Source: Anaerolineae bacterium (GTDB taxonomy: Bacteria; Chloroflexota; Anaerolineae; Aggregatilineales; Aggregatilineaceae). Taken from it: a stretch of 64,000 bases of DNA. Made by a program: the position numbers and the translations under genes. Where the stretch lies: positions 124,001 to 188,000 of the forward strand of contig JAOSJP010000012.1 of assembly GCA_027494015.1 (NCBI GenBank), read 5' to 3'. The notes under the pieces were generated by a model that saw only the letters and a program-made list of their open reading frames with translations, had not been told where the DNA came from and did not search any database. Of the stretch, positions 1 through 8,170 are shown piece after piece. How positions within the stretch are numbered: the first letter of the stretch is position 1; the number at the start of each line of letters is the position of its first letter.

Positions 1-677
1 CATAGGTCATCGTCAGTGATCAGATCTGCCATGAAGTGCCCTACGTTGATTCTACTGGTCTCCCCCGCATTAAAGACTGCGCTCCGGATCGGTGAAGGGT
101 ACACGGTGTACTCGGTCACCCCGTTTTCATTGATCAGAGTGTCCGGACGAACCACAACCCATTCGATCATTGCGTTGTTCTTGCCAATCTTGGTTCGCAG
201 ATAATCCGCAGCCTTCTCGCTGTCAACGTATGGAGGTAGCAGCAGACGAAAAAGCCCGACCGCGCACTTCTGAGCAAATGAGACCCTTTCGGGGATGTCA
301 CGGTTGCTGGTGCCAGCGGTGTTCATGAGCACAAACCTGGCTGGCTCTTGTGGCTTGTTTGACTTGATGGCATCACACAACCGGCGAGTCGCACCGGTCA
401 CAAGTCTGCGCGGACGGCCGTAAATGCCCTTGAGATTTATGTTATGTCCCAGACAGGAAGCCACCGCACCACATCCGTTGACATGCTGGGCCATCTCGGC
501 GTCGCTTAGGTCTAGAACGCTGGCACAGATCAAGGACAGGTTGCCGTGCTTCCGGGTATCTTCAGGCAGCTTATCGGGCGATCGTACAATGACCCTGACG
601 TTCAGGCCGCGATCTAGCAGGTGCTTCACCAGCAGCCGACCAGTCGCGCCGCTTGCGCCAACTACGAGGACCGTCAT
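1..677 (-). CDS. NAD(P)-binding NmrA-like / atypical SDR protein, 3' end outside window
   Basis: The frame opens with ATG at 677-675 and runs leftwards without a stop to base 1 (225 codons), so the C-terminus is missing. Residues 7-13 read GASGATG, the glycine-rich loop of an N-terminal Rossmann fold, followed by a basic stretch (VRVIVRSPDKL) as in NADP-binding atypical short-chain dehydrogenases. Further on, a VVRPDTLINE segment matches the 'RPg.L' strand typical of NmrA/NAD(P)H-binding reductases. No classical YxxxK catalytic pair is evident, so the reaction cannot be named. It is transcribed away from a repeat and IS element on its right and may be monocistronic. The family call is fairly secure, the function unknown. 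Confidence 0.75.
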   Translation of the reverse strand, partial: MTVLVVGASGATGRLLVKHLLDRGLNVRVIVRSPDKLPEDTRKHGNLSLICASVLDLSDAEMAQHVNGCGAVASCLGHNINLKGIYGRPRRLVTGATRRLCDAIKSNKPQEPARFVLMNTAGTSNRDIPERVSFAQKCAVGLFRLLLPPYVDSEKAADYLRTKIGKNNAMIEWVVVRPDTLINENGVTEYTVYPSPIRSAVFNAGETSRINVGHFMADLITDDDL

Positions 678-772
678 TGTCTTCCGCCCCACATCTCAGC
701 AGATGCCATCTAGTACTTCTGTGTGTTTCTGTCACGTCCGAAGCGGATGAAGATCGGGCGCTTCGGATTCTA

Positions 773-915
773 GAGGCTGTTTGAGAAGCCGCGCGCCTGC
801 GCTACCCCCATCCGGCCCTTCCCCACGAGGGGGAAGGGAGAAGAGCGCACCCACTAAGGCCCTCCCCCTTGTGGGGGAGAGGTTTGGGGCAAGGGGGAAC
901 TTCTCAAATGGTCTC
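773..915. repeat. MITE-like inverted-repeat element beside the IS
   Basis: The two ends are imperfect inverted repeats: GAGGCTGTTTGAGAAG at 773-788 and CTTCTCAAATGGTCTC at 900-915. Between them lie C-rich then G-rich blocks (CCCTTCCCCACGAGGGGGAAGG and similar) able to form hairpins. There is no reading frame. It touches the left end of the insertion sequence, so the IS may have landed in or next to it. Confidence 0.55.
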
Positions 916-941
916 TGAGAGTGTATTTTGAAAGTTAGTTG

Positions 942-1421
942 CTAAGCATTAGCTGCCGCCAACCGCCGCAACAGCAGGCGTCCCATCGTGAGATAAGCCC
1001 AAGTTTCGGTGGTTCGCGGCAGCAGTTCATAATCTTTGCTGAGGCGACGCTGTTTACCAAACCAGGCGAAAGTCCGTTCAACCACCCAGCGCCGGGGTAA
1101 TACCTGAAAACCACCAGGGTAACGTCGGGCGAATTCTTCTTCCCCCAGTAGTTCACGCATCGCCTGAGCGGTATCACCGCGTGGCGTATAAGGAGGCTTA
1201 ACGACTTCAACGGTCCAGCCCAGGTGCTGCTCCACCCAGGTGACAAAAACCGGCTTGTAACCCTGGTCGGTCCAGAGATGGCGCAGGCGTGGGAACAGGT
1301 TCATCAAGCCTAGCAGCACCAGACACCCGCCCTCACTTTCCGACAGCTCAGCGGTATGGACGACGATTTTCAACAACAAGCCATTGGTATCCACCAGAAT
1401 ATGGCGTTTCCGTCCCTTCAC
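942..1421 (-). CDS. IS5-family transposase, downstream frame (OrfB, catalytic part)
   Basis: 159 codons from the first ATG, but the same frame is open back into the slippery A5G5 run at 1449-1458. It is therefore normally read as the C-terminal part of an OrfAB fusion made by frameshifting. It holds the DDE_Tnp_1 core: KGRKRHILVDT near the start, the second catalytic Asp in LWTDQGY, and the catalytic Glu in RRWVVERTFAWFGKQRR. Together with the Asp in OrfA the triad is complete. Stop TAG at 944-942. Nothing indicates decay. Confidence 0.85.
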   Translation of the reverse strand: MKGRKRHILVDTNGLLLKIVVHTAELSESEGGCLVLLGLMNLFPRLRHLWTDQGYKPVFVTWVEQHLGWTVEVVKPPYTPRGDTAQAMRELLGEEEFARRYPGGFQVLPRRWVVERTFAWFGKQRRLSKDYELLPRTTETWAYLTMGRLLLRRLAAANA

Positions 1422-1444
1422 CTTTTTGCCCCCATCATAGCCCT

Positions 1445-1798
1445 TCAGCCCCCTTTTTCCGCCGTTTTGACGGATTGACTATCGATAATGGCAGCACTGG
1501 GTTGGGCGTTTCGCCCACTTTGCACCCGAAATTGTTCCCGTAAGGCCGTATTGACTTGCTCCCAGACCCCACTGCGCCGCCATTGACGGAAATAATAAAA
1601 AACCGTCTGATAGGGAGGAAAATCATGCGGCAGCAAATGCCATTGACAGCCTGTTCGCAGCACGTACAAGATGGCGTTGACAATTTCGCGCCGTTCCCAC
1701 TTGGCGGGTCTCCCCCCCGGCAAGGGAGCTGGAATAAACGGAACGAGCAGTTCCCATTCCTTATCGCTCAGGTCAGTGCTGTATGGTTGTCGTTCCAT
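1445..1798 (-). CDS. IS5-family transposase, upstream frame (OrfA)
   Basis: 117 codons. It begins MERQPYSTDLSDKEWELL and carries the N-terminal DUF4096-type helix-turn-helix region (residues about 5-80: EWELLVPFIP, RREIVNAILYVLRTGCQW) typical of IS427-group transposases. Its end, IIDSQSVKT, contains the first catalytic Asp of the DDE triad. A Shine-Dalgarno-like AGGAGG lies 12 bases upstream of the ATG. The frame ends just after a run of five A and five G on the coding strand (positions 1458-1449). This is the classical slippage point at which OrfA and OrfB of this IS group fuse into the full transposase. Both halves look intact, so the element may be functional. Confidence 0.85.
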   Translation of the reverse strand: MERQPYSTDLSDKEWELLVPFIPAPLPGGRPAKWERREIVNAILYVLRTGCQWHLLPHDFPPYQTVFYYFRQWRRSGVWEQVNTALREQFRVQSGRNAQPSAAIIDSQSVKTAEKGG

Positions 1799-1889
1799 CT
1801 CATCCTGAACCTCCTATCTAGACCAACAACTCCTTTCATTATAGCCAGAGCACAAGCCCCTCCCATGTTGGTGATTCAACCCTGAACGT

Positions 1890-2861
1890 TTAGCGGTAGC
1901 CCGCCGCGTTCAGCTCGATCACGCGGTCCACATTGCCGGCGTTCACAATGTTCGGGCCGGTGAAGATGTCGTTGGCCGGCTTGAGCAGGTACTGGCTGCC
2001 CAGGAAGAGCCAGACGACCGTCTCGAAGCCCTGGACGTAGGGCTGCTGATCCACGCACAGCAGGCTCCGGCCTTCCTTGATGGCCGCGAAGATCGCCGGG
2101 CTGGTGTCGAACGTGGCATGGATCACCTGATCCGGGGTCACGTTGTTCTCAGTCGCATAGGCGTAGAACGACTCCGCCGGGCCAGGGCCAAGCGTCACGA
2201 TGGCGTTGGCATCCGGGTTGGCCGCGAAGGCGTCCCCGACCAGGCCAGCCGCACCGGACACGTTGTAGTCAATCGTGAAGCGCACCACAGGGATGCCCTG
2301 CTCGGCCATGATGCTCTCGACGCCGTTGCAGCGCGCCTCAAGGCCGATGTGCCCCACTTCCTGGATCGGGCACAGCACCGAGGCGATGTCGGGCTTGGCG
2401 GCCAGCAGACGACGCGCGACCGCCTGGCCGGCGATGAACTCGCTGGTGCCGATGTAGAACCAGTGTGGCAGGCGCTCGCCCTCAGGACGGGTGTCCTGGG
2501 TGTTGAAGGCGATGACGGGGATGCCCGCCGCAGCCGCACGCTTGACCGCGTCCTCGATCAGGGCCGGGACAGGCTCGGTCGTGCCGATGCCATCGGGATC
2601 GGCGGCCAGGGCATCATCCCAGAACCCTACCATCGCTTCGTTGGAAGCCGTGTCCGCGCCCAGCCAGGTCGCATCCACATCGAGGAAAGCAGCAGCGTCG
2701 GTCATACCCTTGATGACGGCGACCCAGAAGACATTGCCGGGGCCGCCGTGCGCGATCAGGAAGAACTTCGGCTTCTCCTGGCGGGCCGCTGCGCCGCCAA
2801 CCAGCGACAGCAGAATGCCAACCACCAGAATCAGAACTACCAGCGTCCGCTTCTTGGACAT
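1890..2861 (-). CDS. Sugar ABC transporter substrate-binding protein (Peripla_BP_4 / RbsB-like)
   Basis: 323 residues. An N-terminal signal peptide (basic MSKKR, then a hydrophobic stretch ending GGAAARQ) is followed by a periplasmic-binding-protein type I fold with two Rossmann-like lobes. The KPKFFLIAHGGPGNVFWVAVIKGM opening and later GIPVIAFNTQD and GVESIM segments fit the ribose/xylose/rhamnose-type family that binds simple sugars outside the cell. SD AAGGAG lies eight bases before the ATG. No permease or ATPase gene is adjacent: downstream sits the IS element, upstream an unrelated gene. It is thus an orphan component that either serves a transporter elsewhere or was separated from it. 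The ligand cannot be read from sequence; the nearby rhamnulokinase cluster makes a deoxysugar plausible. Confidence 0.85.
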   Translation of the reverse strand: MSKKRTLVVLILVVGILLSLVGGAAARQEKPKFFLIAHGGPGNVFWVAVIKGMTDAAAFLDVDATWLGADTASNEAMVGFWDDALAADPDGIGTTEPVPALIEDAVKRAAAAGIPVIAFNTQDTRPEGERLPHWFYIGTSEFIAGQAVARRLLAAKPDIASVLCPIQEVGHIGLEARCNGVESIMAEQGIPVVRFTIDYNVSGAAGLVGDAFAANPDANAIVTLGPGPAESFYAYATENNVTPDQVIHATFDTSPAIFAAIKEGRSLLCVDQQPYVQGFETVVWLFLGSQYLLKPANDIFTGPNIVNAGNVDRVIELNAAGYR

Positions 2862-3025
2862 GTTCTCAGCTCCTTAGAAAACACTCGTTACCTAACGTAC
2901 TAGACATGCCTTGCGGCGCACGCACGACAGCCACGCCGCCAGTCCAGAGTGAGGTGGACTGTTTTCCTCGCGCGGTGGGCAACCTCCTTTCGCTCGCAGA
3001 GGACCTCTGGAACAGGCCCTGTTTA

Positions 3026-3048
3026 TTTAGTTGCGCCAACCAACTAAA
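3026..3048. promoter_or_regulatory. Candidate operator upstream of the sugar-binding protein (ROK-type?)
   Basis: TTTAGTTG at 3026-3033 and its exact complement CAACTAAA at 3041-3048 flank a 7-base spacer, 165 bases before the start of the minus-strand binding-protein gene. TTAGTT...AACTAA half-sites resemble operators described for ROK-family sugar repressors. No ROK gene lies in the window, so the regulator is inferred. The rest of 2862-3298 shows no gene. Confidence 0.4.
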
Positions 3049-3298
3049 GCTCATTCTAGGCTAAGTGCTCGAAAAAAGTCAAGCGGGTAAATCGTGTAGC
3101 CTTTACGCACTCTCGATTCTTCTCTAATGAGAACGCTAACGGCGGAAATTCGGACGCTGAAGCAATCACTATCCCCGCACCGTCTACCGCCTGTCATTAT
3201 ATCTCACCTTACAGACACAGGCAACCTGGCGGGCGGCGGAGCCATGCACTATACTACGGCGCAATCTGGACGGAGCACGCCATACGGACACAGACGCT

Positions 3299-3721
3299 AT
3301 GCAGACCATCCAACGCCTGATCGCCGCCCTTCGGGGTTTCTGGGCCAACCACCAGCAGCGCCGCACCATCATGTGGGTGTTGGGCGCGGTTGGGCTGCTG
3401 GTGGTGGCCTACGGGGCCTACACCTACATAGACGCCCGGCGCGAGTACAACCGCATCGAAGACGGCAAAGACCGCTTCCTCGCCGCTTTTCCGACCGCCG
3501 AGGTTCAGGGAGAGATGCAGACCGACCTGAGCGAAGCCAGCCAGACCGATCTGCTGTGGCTGGCCCTGCAGCGGCGCAACCAGGCCAAAGCCGATCAGCG
3601 CAGCAGCCAGGGGATCATGCTCACCGGCATCGGCATCGTCGTGCTGGGGCTGGCCTACCTGGTGGCCCCAACCGGCAAGCCCGCCGCCTCTCCCGACGAC
3701 GGCGCGCCGCCCCTCACCTGA
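3299..3721 (+). CDS. Small two-helix membrane protein, unknown function
   Basis: 140 residues. The N-terminal 24 residues are basic and probably cytoplasmic. A first membrane segment spans about residues 25-44 (WVLGAVGLLVVAYGAYTYI), a charged soluble stretch follows (about 45-103, rich in D/E/R/Q), and a second membrane segment lies at about 104-123 (GIMLTGIGIVVLGLAYLVA). A short Pro/Asp-rich tail ends the protein. No recognised domain. It ends 28 bases before the MFS transporter on the same strand, so the two may be co-transcribed. Codon position bias (strong G/C in third position) supports this frame over the overlapping 208-codon alternative. Confidence 0.6.
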   Translation: MQTIQRLIAALRGFWANHQQRRTIMWVLGAVGLLVVAYGAYTYIDARREYNRIEDGKDRFLAAFPTAEVQGEMQTDLSEASQTDLLWLALQRRNQAKADQRSSQGIMLTGIGIVVLGLAYLVAPTGKPAASPDDGAPPLT

Positions 3722-3749
3722 GGCAGTCCGGCGGTCGTCCCGCCACGCC

Positions 3750-4946
3750 ATGACAGACGCCGCTCCCGTCCCCCGCTTCCAGCGCGACCGGTTCACCTGG
3801 CTCGCCTACCTGATGCTGGCTTACTTCGCCTACCAGCAGGCCACGCTCGGCCCGCTGATGCCTTTCCTGCGCGACGAGCTGCACCTCAGCTATACCGTCG
3901 GCGGGCTGCACCTCAGCGCCTTCGCCCTGGGCATGGTGCTGGCCGGCCTGCTGGGGGACGCGCTGGTGCAGCGTTGGGGCCGGCGGCGTGTGTTCTGGGG
4001 TGGTGGAGCGGGCCTGGCTCTGGGATCGCTGTTGTTCGTCAGCGGCCACCACCCCGCGCTGACCATCGCCAGCGCCCTGCTGATGGGCGCGCCCGGCACG
4101 TTGCTGCTGATCGAGGTGCAGGCGACGCTCTCCGACCGGCACGGCGCGCGGCGGGCCGTCGCCCTCACCGAGTCGAATGTTGCGGCCAGCTTCGCTGCCG
4201 GGTTAGCGCCGCTGCTGGTCGGTAGCCTGCAGCGCGCCGGAGTCGGCTGGCGGGGGGCGCTGGTACTGGGCGTCCTGGGCTGGGGAGCGCTTGCCCTGCG
4301 GGGCCGCGCCGTGCCCATCCCGCCGCACACACCGCGCCCGCCTCGCAGCCCTGCCGCAGGACGCGCGGCGCGCCTGTCCGCCGTGTTCTGGGCGTATTGG
4401 CTGGTCGTCTTCCTCAGCGTGTCGGTGGAGTGGTGCGTCATCTTCTGGGGCGCGGACTTCCTGGAGACGAGCGTCGGGCTGCGCCGGGTGGACGCCTCGA
4501 CGCTGATGAGCGTTTTCTTCGCGGCGCATCTGCTGGGGCGCATCGCCGGCAGCCGCCTGTCGCGGCGAATGCCCACCGGTCCGCTGTTGCTGGCTGCCGT
4601 GCTGGTGGCCGCCGCCGGATTCATCCCCTTCTGGCTGGCGAGTGCCGCCCCGCTCAACATCGCCGGGCTGTTCGTGGCCGGGCTGGGCATCGCCAACCTG
4701 TACCCGCTGACGCTCTCCGCAGCCAGCAACATCGTCCCCCGCGAGCAGGCCGACGCCGCCAGCAGCCGGGTGACGCTGGCATCGGGGCTGGCCATTCTGA
4801 TCACGCCCCAGGTGCTCGGCACGCTGGCCGATGAGATTGCCATCAAGAACGCCTACGGCGTGGTTGCTGTCTTTCTCGTCGTGGCAGGGGGGGCCATCCT
4901 CGCCGCCAATCATCGCGCGGGTCGGGCGGCGCTCTCGTCGGCGTAG
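3750..4946 (+). CDS. Major facilitator superfamily transporter
   Basis: 398 residues with about twelve hydrophobic segments, the usual MFS length. After the second segment the loop reads GDALVQRWGRRR, a good match to MFS motif A (GxLaDrxGrrr). An Arg/Pro-rich central loop (about residues 185-205) separates the two six-helix halves. The protein should be an inner-membrane secondary carrier; the substrate cannot be told. The start ATG follows the small membrane protein gene by 28 bases without a strong SD, consistent with translation coupled to an upstream message. Stop TAG at 4944-4946, immediately followed by intergenic repeats. Confidence 0.8.
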   Translation: MTDAAPVPRFQRDRFTWLAYLMLAYFAYQQATLGPLMPFLRDELHLSYTVGGLHLSAFALGMVLAGLLGDALVQRWGRRRVFWGGGAGLALGSLLFVSGHHPALTIASALLMGAPGTLLLIEVQATLSDRHGARRAVALTESNVAASFAAGLAPLLVGSLQRAGVGWRGALVLGVLGWGALALRGRAVPIPPHTPRPPRSPAAGRAARLSAVFWAYWLVVFLSVSVEWCVIFWGADFLETSVGLRRVDASTLMSVFFAAHLLGRIAGSRLSRRMPTGPLLLAAVLVAAAGFIPFWLASAAPLNIAGLFVAGLGIANLYPLTLSAASNIVPREQADAASSRVTLASGLAILITPQVLGTLADEIAIKNAYGVVAVFLVVAGGAILAANHRAGRAALSSA

Positions 4947-4957
4947 AGGCTGTGTAG

Positions 4958-4991
4958 AGACTTCCGAAGTCTTCGAAGACTTCGGAAGTCT
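4958..4991. repeat. 34-bp AGACTTCCGAAG palindrome, copy 1
   Basis: Perfect palindrome with arms AGACTTCCGAAG and CTTCGGAAGTCT around a variable centre (here TCTTCGAAGA). Seven further copies occur in the window, near 10860, 12464, 28737, 32173, 33860, 41496 and 55457, always between genes. Here it lies 12 bases after the MFS stop codon, where it could also fold as a transcript-end hairpin. Confidence 0.85.
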
Positions 4992-5020
4992 GTATCCGTA
5001 TTTACCTTGATTGACCGTGA

Positions 5021-5346
5021 TTGACCTCACCCCCGTTTCGCTGCGCTCAACTTCCCCCTCTCCGCCAGCGGAGAGGGGGCCAGGGGGTGAGGTTGCGTGG
5101 GGGAATGAACGAACCAGCAATCAAGGTCCGTATTTGTGCGCCTGCCTTTGCTCCCCATTCGCGGCCCTTCCCCTACGAGAGGATCAGGGGGAGGGGCGTT
5201 CTGGCGAATGTCCTCAACTTGTTCGCGCGCCCCTGCTACGCCCCTACGGAGGCACTTCGCCAACAGTATCGCCAGCAGGGAGGGACTTGAGTCTGCTCCC
5301 CCTTTCTCCGTTTACGGGGAAAGGGGGCTGGAGGGATAGGGGTAAA
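5021..5346. repeat. Repeat-filled spacer: TTGACCTCACCCCC element plus C/G-rich hairpin blocks
   Basis: 5021-5095 is a member of the ~100-bp family bounded by TTGACCTCACCCCC and GGGGGTGAGG, with an inner CCCCCTCTCCGCCAGCGGAG hairpin. 5165-5215 (CCCTTCCCCTACGAGAGG...) and 5290-5346 (GCTCCCCCTTTCTCCG...GGAAAGGGGG) are related C-run/G-run hairpin blocks. No convincing gene lies between 4947 and 5383; the short frames there are products of the repeats. Confidence 0.75.
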
Positions 5347-5383
5347 CCAGGCCAAACCGCGCACCTATTTCCGCCGTGCTGCT

Positions 5384-5686
5384 CTAGCCCCCGCCCACCG
5401 GCGGGATGAGCATCACGCTGTCGGTCGGCTGGAGGGGCGTTTCCAGCCCGGCCAGGAAGTCAATGTGCCGCCCGTTGACCAGCACCTGGGTGCCCTTGTT
5501 CAGGTCCTGCTGCGCGTCGAGCAGGCGCTCAGCCAGGGCGGCGTTGGCCGCGCCGATGGCGTACAGCAGCGCCCGCACAGTCGTGCCCGGCGCGCAGGGC
5601 ACGGTCACCTCTTTGGCGCCGGCGGCGGCGCGCAGGCTGGCCGAGAGGCGGACGGTTATCATCTGCTCGCGTTGCGCTGTGCTCAT
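5384..5686 (-). CDS. MoaD/ThiS-family ubiquitin-like sulfur carrier
   Basis: 100 residues with a beta-grasp fold pattern: ITVRLSASLRAAAGAKEVTV, then a helix (TTVRALLYAIGAANAALAERLLD), NGRHIDFLAG, and a C-terminal ...SVMLIPPVGGG. The terminal Gly-Gly is the residue pair that is adenylylated and thiocarboxylated in MoaD-type carriers, which supply sulfur for the pterin dithiolene of Mo/W cofactor. It is the last gene of the run rhaB-AOR-aldolase, 21 bases after the aldolase. Small MoaD-like genes beside tungsten aldehyde oxidoreductases are common, and a role in making or loading the AOR tungstopterin is the likely one. SD GGAG nine bases before ATG. Confidence 0.8.
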   Translation of the reverse strand: MSTAQREQMITVRLSASLRAAAGAKEVTVPCAPGTTVRALLYAIGAANAALAERLLDAQQDLNKGTQVLVNGRHIDFLAGLETPLQPTDSVMLIPPVGGG

Positions 5687-5707
5687 CCGGGCGATCTCCG
5701 CGCAGGG

Positions 5708-6319
5708 CTACCAGTTCTTATACGAGTCGCTCATGCGCCGGTACTCGATCATCTCCTCGTTGAGATGCCTGGCGTGCAGGATGATCTCGGCGGCTTCTTC
5801 CAGGGCGTCCGTCCACTGGAAGGCTTCGTCGAGCGTTTGCCCGGTGGCAAAGCTGCCGTGCCCGCGCAGGAAGACGATCTTGTATGATTGTAGTGCCTCG
5901 GCCAGCGTTTCGGCCATCTGCCTGGTGCCGGAGGCGAACTCGACCGAGACGACCGGCACCTTCTTGAGCAGGTACGACCCCTCGTTGTCAATGGGCACGA
6001 TCTCGTCGCGCGACAGCGAGAGAGCGATAGCCACACGCGGGTGGGCGTGAACGACGGCCAGAGCCGGAGTCGCTTTGTAGACGGCGCGGTGCACGATCAG
6101 CTCGGTGGAGGCCAGGGCCACGCCGCTGTCGTTCTTCTCCAGGCCGGTCTCGATCAGGTCGTGGGGCTTCAGGCGGCCCAGCATGGCCCCGCGCCGCTTG
6201 ATGATGATGCGGTCGCCAAACCGCACGCTGATGTTGCCGCCGTGCGACGACACCAGGTTGTGCACATACATGTCCCGCCCGATGTCGCGGAACATCTCAT
6301 ACACGCGCTCGTCAACCAT
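5708..6319 (-). CDS. Class II aldolase/adducin family protein (fuculose/rhamnulose-1-phosphate-aldolase-like)
   Basis: 203 residues, the usual length of a FucA-type class II aldolase. HGGNISVR (about residues 26-33) is the phosphate-binding region. AVVHAHP supplies the zinc-binding His pair, and FLRGHGSFATG the third His. Such enzymes cleave a 1-phosphorylated ketose to dihydroxyacetone phosphate and an aldehyde, L-lactaldehyde when the substrate is rhamnulose- or fuculose-1-phosphate. The gene overlaps the end of the AOR gene by eight bases (ATG inside CATGGTTGA) with SD GGAGGTG, showing tight coupling. With rhamnulokinase two genes upstream, L-rhamnulose-1-phosphate is the best substrate guess. 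A decarboxylase-type member of the same superfamily is not excluded. Confidence 0.85.
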   Translation of the reverse strand: MVDERVYEMFRDIGRDMYVHNLVSSHGGNISVRFGDRIIIKRRGAMLGRLKPHDLIETGLEKNDSGVALASTELIVHRAVYKATPALAVVHAHPRVAIALSLSRDEIVPIDNEGSYLLKKVPVVSVEFASGTRQMAETLAEALQSYKIVFLRGHGSFATGQTLDEAFQWTDALEEAAEIILHARHLNEEMIEYRRMSDSYKNW

Positions 6320-8108
6320 GCAGCACCTCCGCCGCCAACTCCGCTAATTTCAACTCCTCCAGCTTGGCCGGCTTGGGCACGCCGTTTTCGTCCCAGCCCC
6401 GCCCGCGATAGTACTCGGCCAGCATCGGCTCCAGGTGGCTGACCCACCCGGCGCTGGCGCCGGTCGCCGGCTCGTTGAGCAGGCGCGGGGGCAGCGTGTC
6501 GTCGGCGCGCGAGAACCCTTCGCGCAGGTTGTACAGCCGCTCCAACGTCCAGATGCGCTCGCCGGCGCGGATTAGCTCGCCGGTGGGATAGCTGACGCCG
6601 GTCAGCGAGGTGAGGGCGCGGGCCAGGTACTCCTCGGCGACGGCGATGTTGACGAATTTGCAGGCCACCAGCGAGTCGAGGATGGCCGCGCTGTTCTGGT
6701 GCAGGGTGACGAAGCTGGCTTTGCCCTGCACCTGCAGGCGGTCAATGAGCTTGGGCAGGCCGAGCACCTCCAGGCCGAGCATGTTGCCGCGCATGTGGCA
6801 GCCGCCGCGGTTGCTGGTGGCGTAGAGCAGGCCCTGGCCCTGCATCCCGCGCGGGTCGTAGGCGGGCATTTCCAGCTTCTTGACGGTCATCGAAAGCTCC
6901 GGCGCGCCGTGCTTCTCGGCCAGGCGGTAGCTGCCCTCGGCCAGCTCGTCGCCCAGCCCGCGCCGCACAGCGATGTCTTCGAGCGTCTGGGCGAAGAGGT
7001 CGGCGCGGCCAAAGCGCAGGTCGCTGGTCAGCAGGCCGCGCTCGGTCAGCTCCATCGCGCAGGCGATGGTCGAGCCGGCGGAGATGGTGTCCAGGCCCAG
7101 GTCGTTGCACAGGAAGTTGGCGTTGGTGATGGCTAGCAGGTCGTCCACGCCGCAGGACGCGCCAAAGGCCCAGGCGGTCTCGTACTCCGGGCCTTCGCCT
7201 TCGCCCAGGTCGGTCTTGCTGATGCGCGTGCAGGCGATGGGGCAGGCCCAGCAGGCCGCGTTCTTGACCAGAATGGTCTCGGTGATGGCCTCGCCGCTGA
7301 TGGCGTCGGCCTGGTCGAAGTGCGTTTGCTGGAAATTGTAGGTGGGCAGCGCACCGAGGGCGTTGATGATGTTCATCACCACTGCCGTGCCGAACTCCGG
7401 GAACGCCTGCGAGGTGACGGGGTTGGCCTTGAGCATCTTGGTCGCCTCGTACTGCACGAAGCGGAAACGCTCCTTGTCGTCCATTTCCACGCGCAAATCG
7501 CCCTCAACGACGATGGCCTTGAGGTTCTTGCTGCCCATCACCGCGCCAGGGCCGCCGCGCGCGGCAGCGCGCGTGGCGTCGTTCATGATCGCGGCGAAGC
7601 GCACCAGGTTTTCGCCCGCCGGGCCGATGCACAGCACGTTGCGCTTGTTCTTGTCTTGGCCCAGGGCGTGCGAGGTTTCTTCGACGCGCTTGCCCCACAG
7701 GTGCGCCGCGTCGTGCAGAGAGACGCCCGCCTCGGTGATCTCGAGATACACGGGCCTGGGTGCCCGGCCCTTGATGATCAGGGCGTCGTAACCGGCGCGC
7801 TTGAAGCGCATCCCCCAGTAGCCGCCGGAGTTGGCGTCCAGCACGGTGCCGCTGAGCGGCGACTTGGTGCTCACCGAGAAGCGGTTGCTGGTCTGGAAGC
7901 CGGTGGCGGTCATCGGGCCGGTGGCGATGATCAGCACGTTCTGCGGCGAGAGCGGGTCAACCTCCGGCCCGACCAGGTCCCACAGCAAGCGCGCGCCCAG
8001 GCCGCGCCCGCCGAGGAACTGCTGGGCCATGCCGGGGTCGAGCGGCTCGGTGGTGATGGTGCTGTGTGTCAGATCAACGATGAGAATTCTACCTATCCAG
8101 CCCTTCAT
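6312..8108 (-). CDS. aor: Tungsten-dependent aldehyde:ferredoxin oxidoreductase family protein
   Basis: 598 residues from the chosen ATG. The longer GTG start at 8117 lies inside the Shine-Dalgarno GAGGTG, so ATG at 8108-8106 is preferred. The N-terminal AOR domain contains FLGGRGLGARLLWD, TGPMTATGFQTSNRFSVSTKSP and ARGGPGAVMGSKNLKAI, which form the tungstopterin pocket. The [4Fe-4S] ligands appear as C286-x2-C289-x3-C293, with a fourth Cys at 483, and the pterin-binding DLGLD is at 336-340. The family oxidises aldehydes to carboxylic acids and reduces ferredoxin in the cytoplasm of anaerobes. The gene lies between rhamnulokinase and a class II aldolase, with a MoaD-like gene in the same run, so L-lactaldehyde is a natural substrate candidate; this is inference from context. 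Confidence 0.9.
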   Translation of the reverse strand: MKGWIGRILIVDLTHSTITTEPLDPGMAQQFLGGRGLGARLLWDLVGPEVDPLSPQNVLIIATGPMTATGFQTSNRFSVSTKSPLSGTVLDANSGGYWGMRFKRAGYDALIIKGRAPRPVYLEITEAGVSLHDAAHLWGKRVEETSHALGQDKNKRNVLCIGPAGENLVRFAAIMNDATRAAARGGPGAVMGSKNLKAIVVEGDLRVEMDDKERFRFVQYEATKMLKANPVTSQAFPEFGTAVVMNIINALGALPTYNFQQTHFDQADAISGEAITETILVKNAACWACPIACTRISKTDLGEGEGPEYETAWAFGASCGVDDLLAITNANFLCNDLGLDTISAGSTIACAMELTERGLLTSDLRFGRADLFAQTLEDIAVRRGLGDELAEGSYRLAEKHGAPELSMTVKKLEMPAYDPRGMQGQGLLYATSNRGGCHMRGNMLGLEVLGLPKLIDRLQVQGKASFVTLHQNSAAILDSLVACKFVNIAVAEEYLARALTSLTGVSYPTGELIRAGERIWTLERLYNLREGFSRADDTLPPRLLNEPATGASAGWVSHLEPMLAEYYRGRGWDENGVPKPAKLEELKLAELAAEVLHG

Positions 8109-8170
8109 CAAGATCACCTCGTTTGCTCGAGAAGCGTCTGCATATCAGCACTCTTCGGATGGGCCATCCT

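Larger units (their letters stand above)
914..1852 (-). mobile_element. IS5-family (IS427-like) insertion sequence, two-ORF transposase
   Basis: The element spans two overlapping minus-strand reading frames encoding a DDE transposase. Approximate ends come from an imperfect terminal inverted repeat: the left tip near 914-940 (GTGTATTTTGAAAG then AGTTG) resembles the complement of the right tip near 1826-1850 (GCTATAATGAAAGG then AGTTG), about 14 of 20 positions identical, with CTCTG outside both. A target-site duplication could not be identified, so the exact ends are uncertain by several bases. It lies just 3' of the sugar-binding protein gene and may have separated that gene from former neighbours. 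Confidence 0.75.

Noticed and set aside
3127..3753. 208-codon plus-strand frame overlapping the small membrane protein
   Set aside because: Low-complexity Arg/His/Gly/Pro composition and no start signal; the 140-residue membrane protein in the other frame has coherent hydrophobic segments.
8109..8117. GTG start for the AOR gene
   Set aside because: That GTG is part of the GAGGTG ribosome-binding site of the better ATG at 8108.
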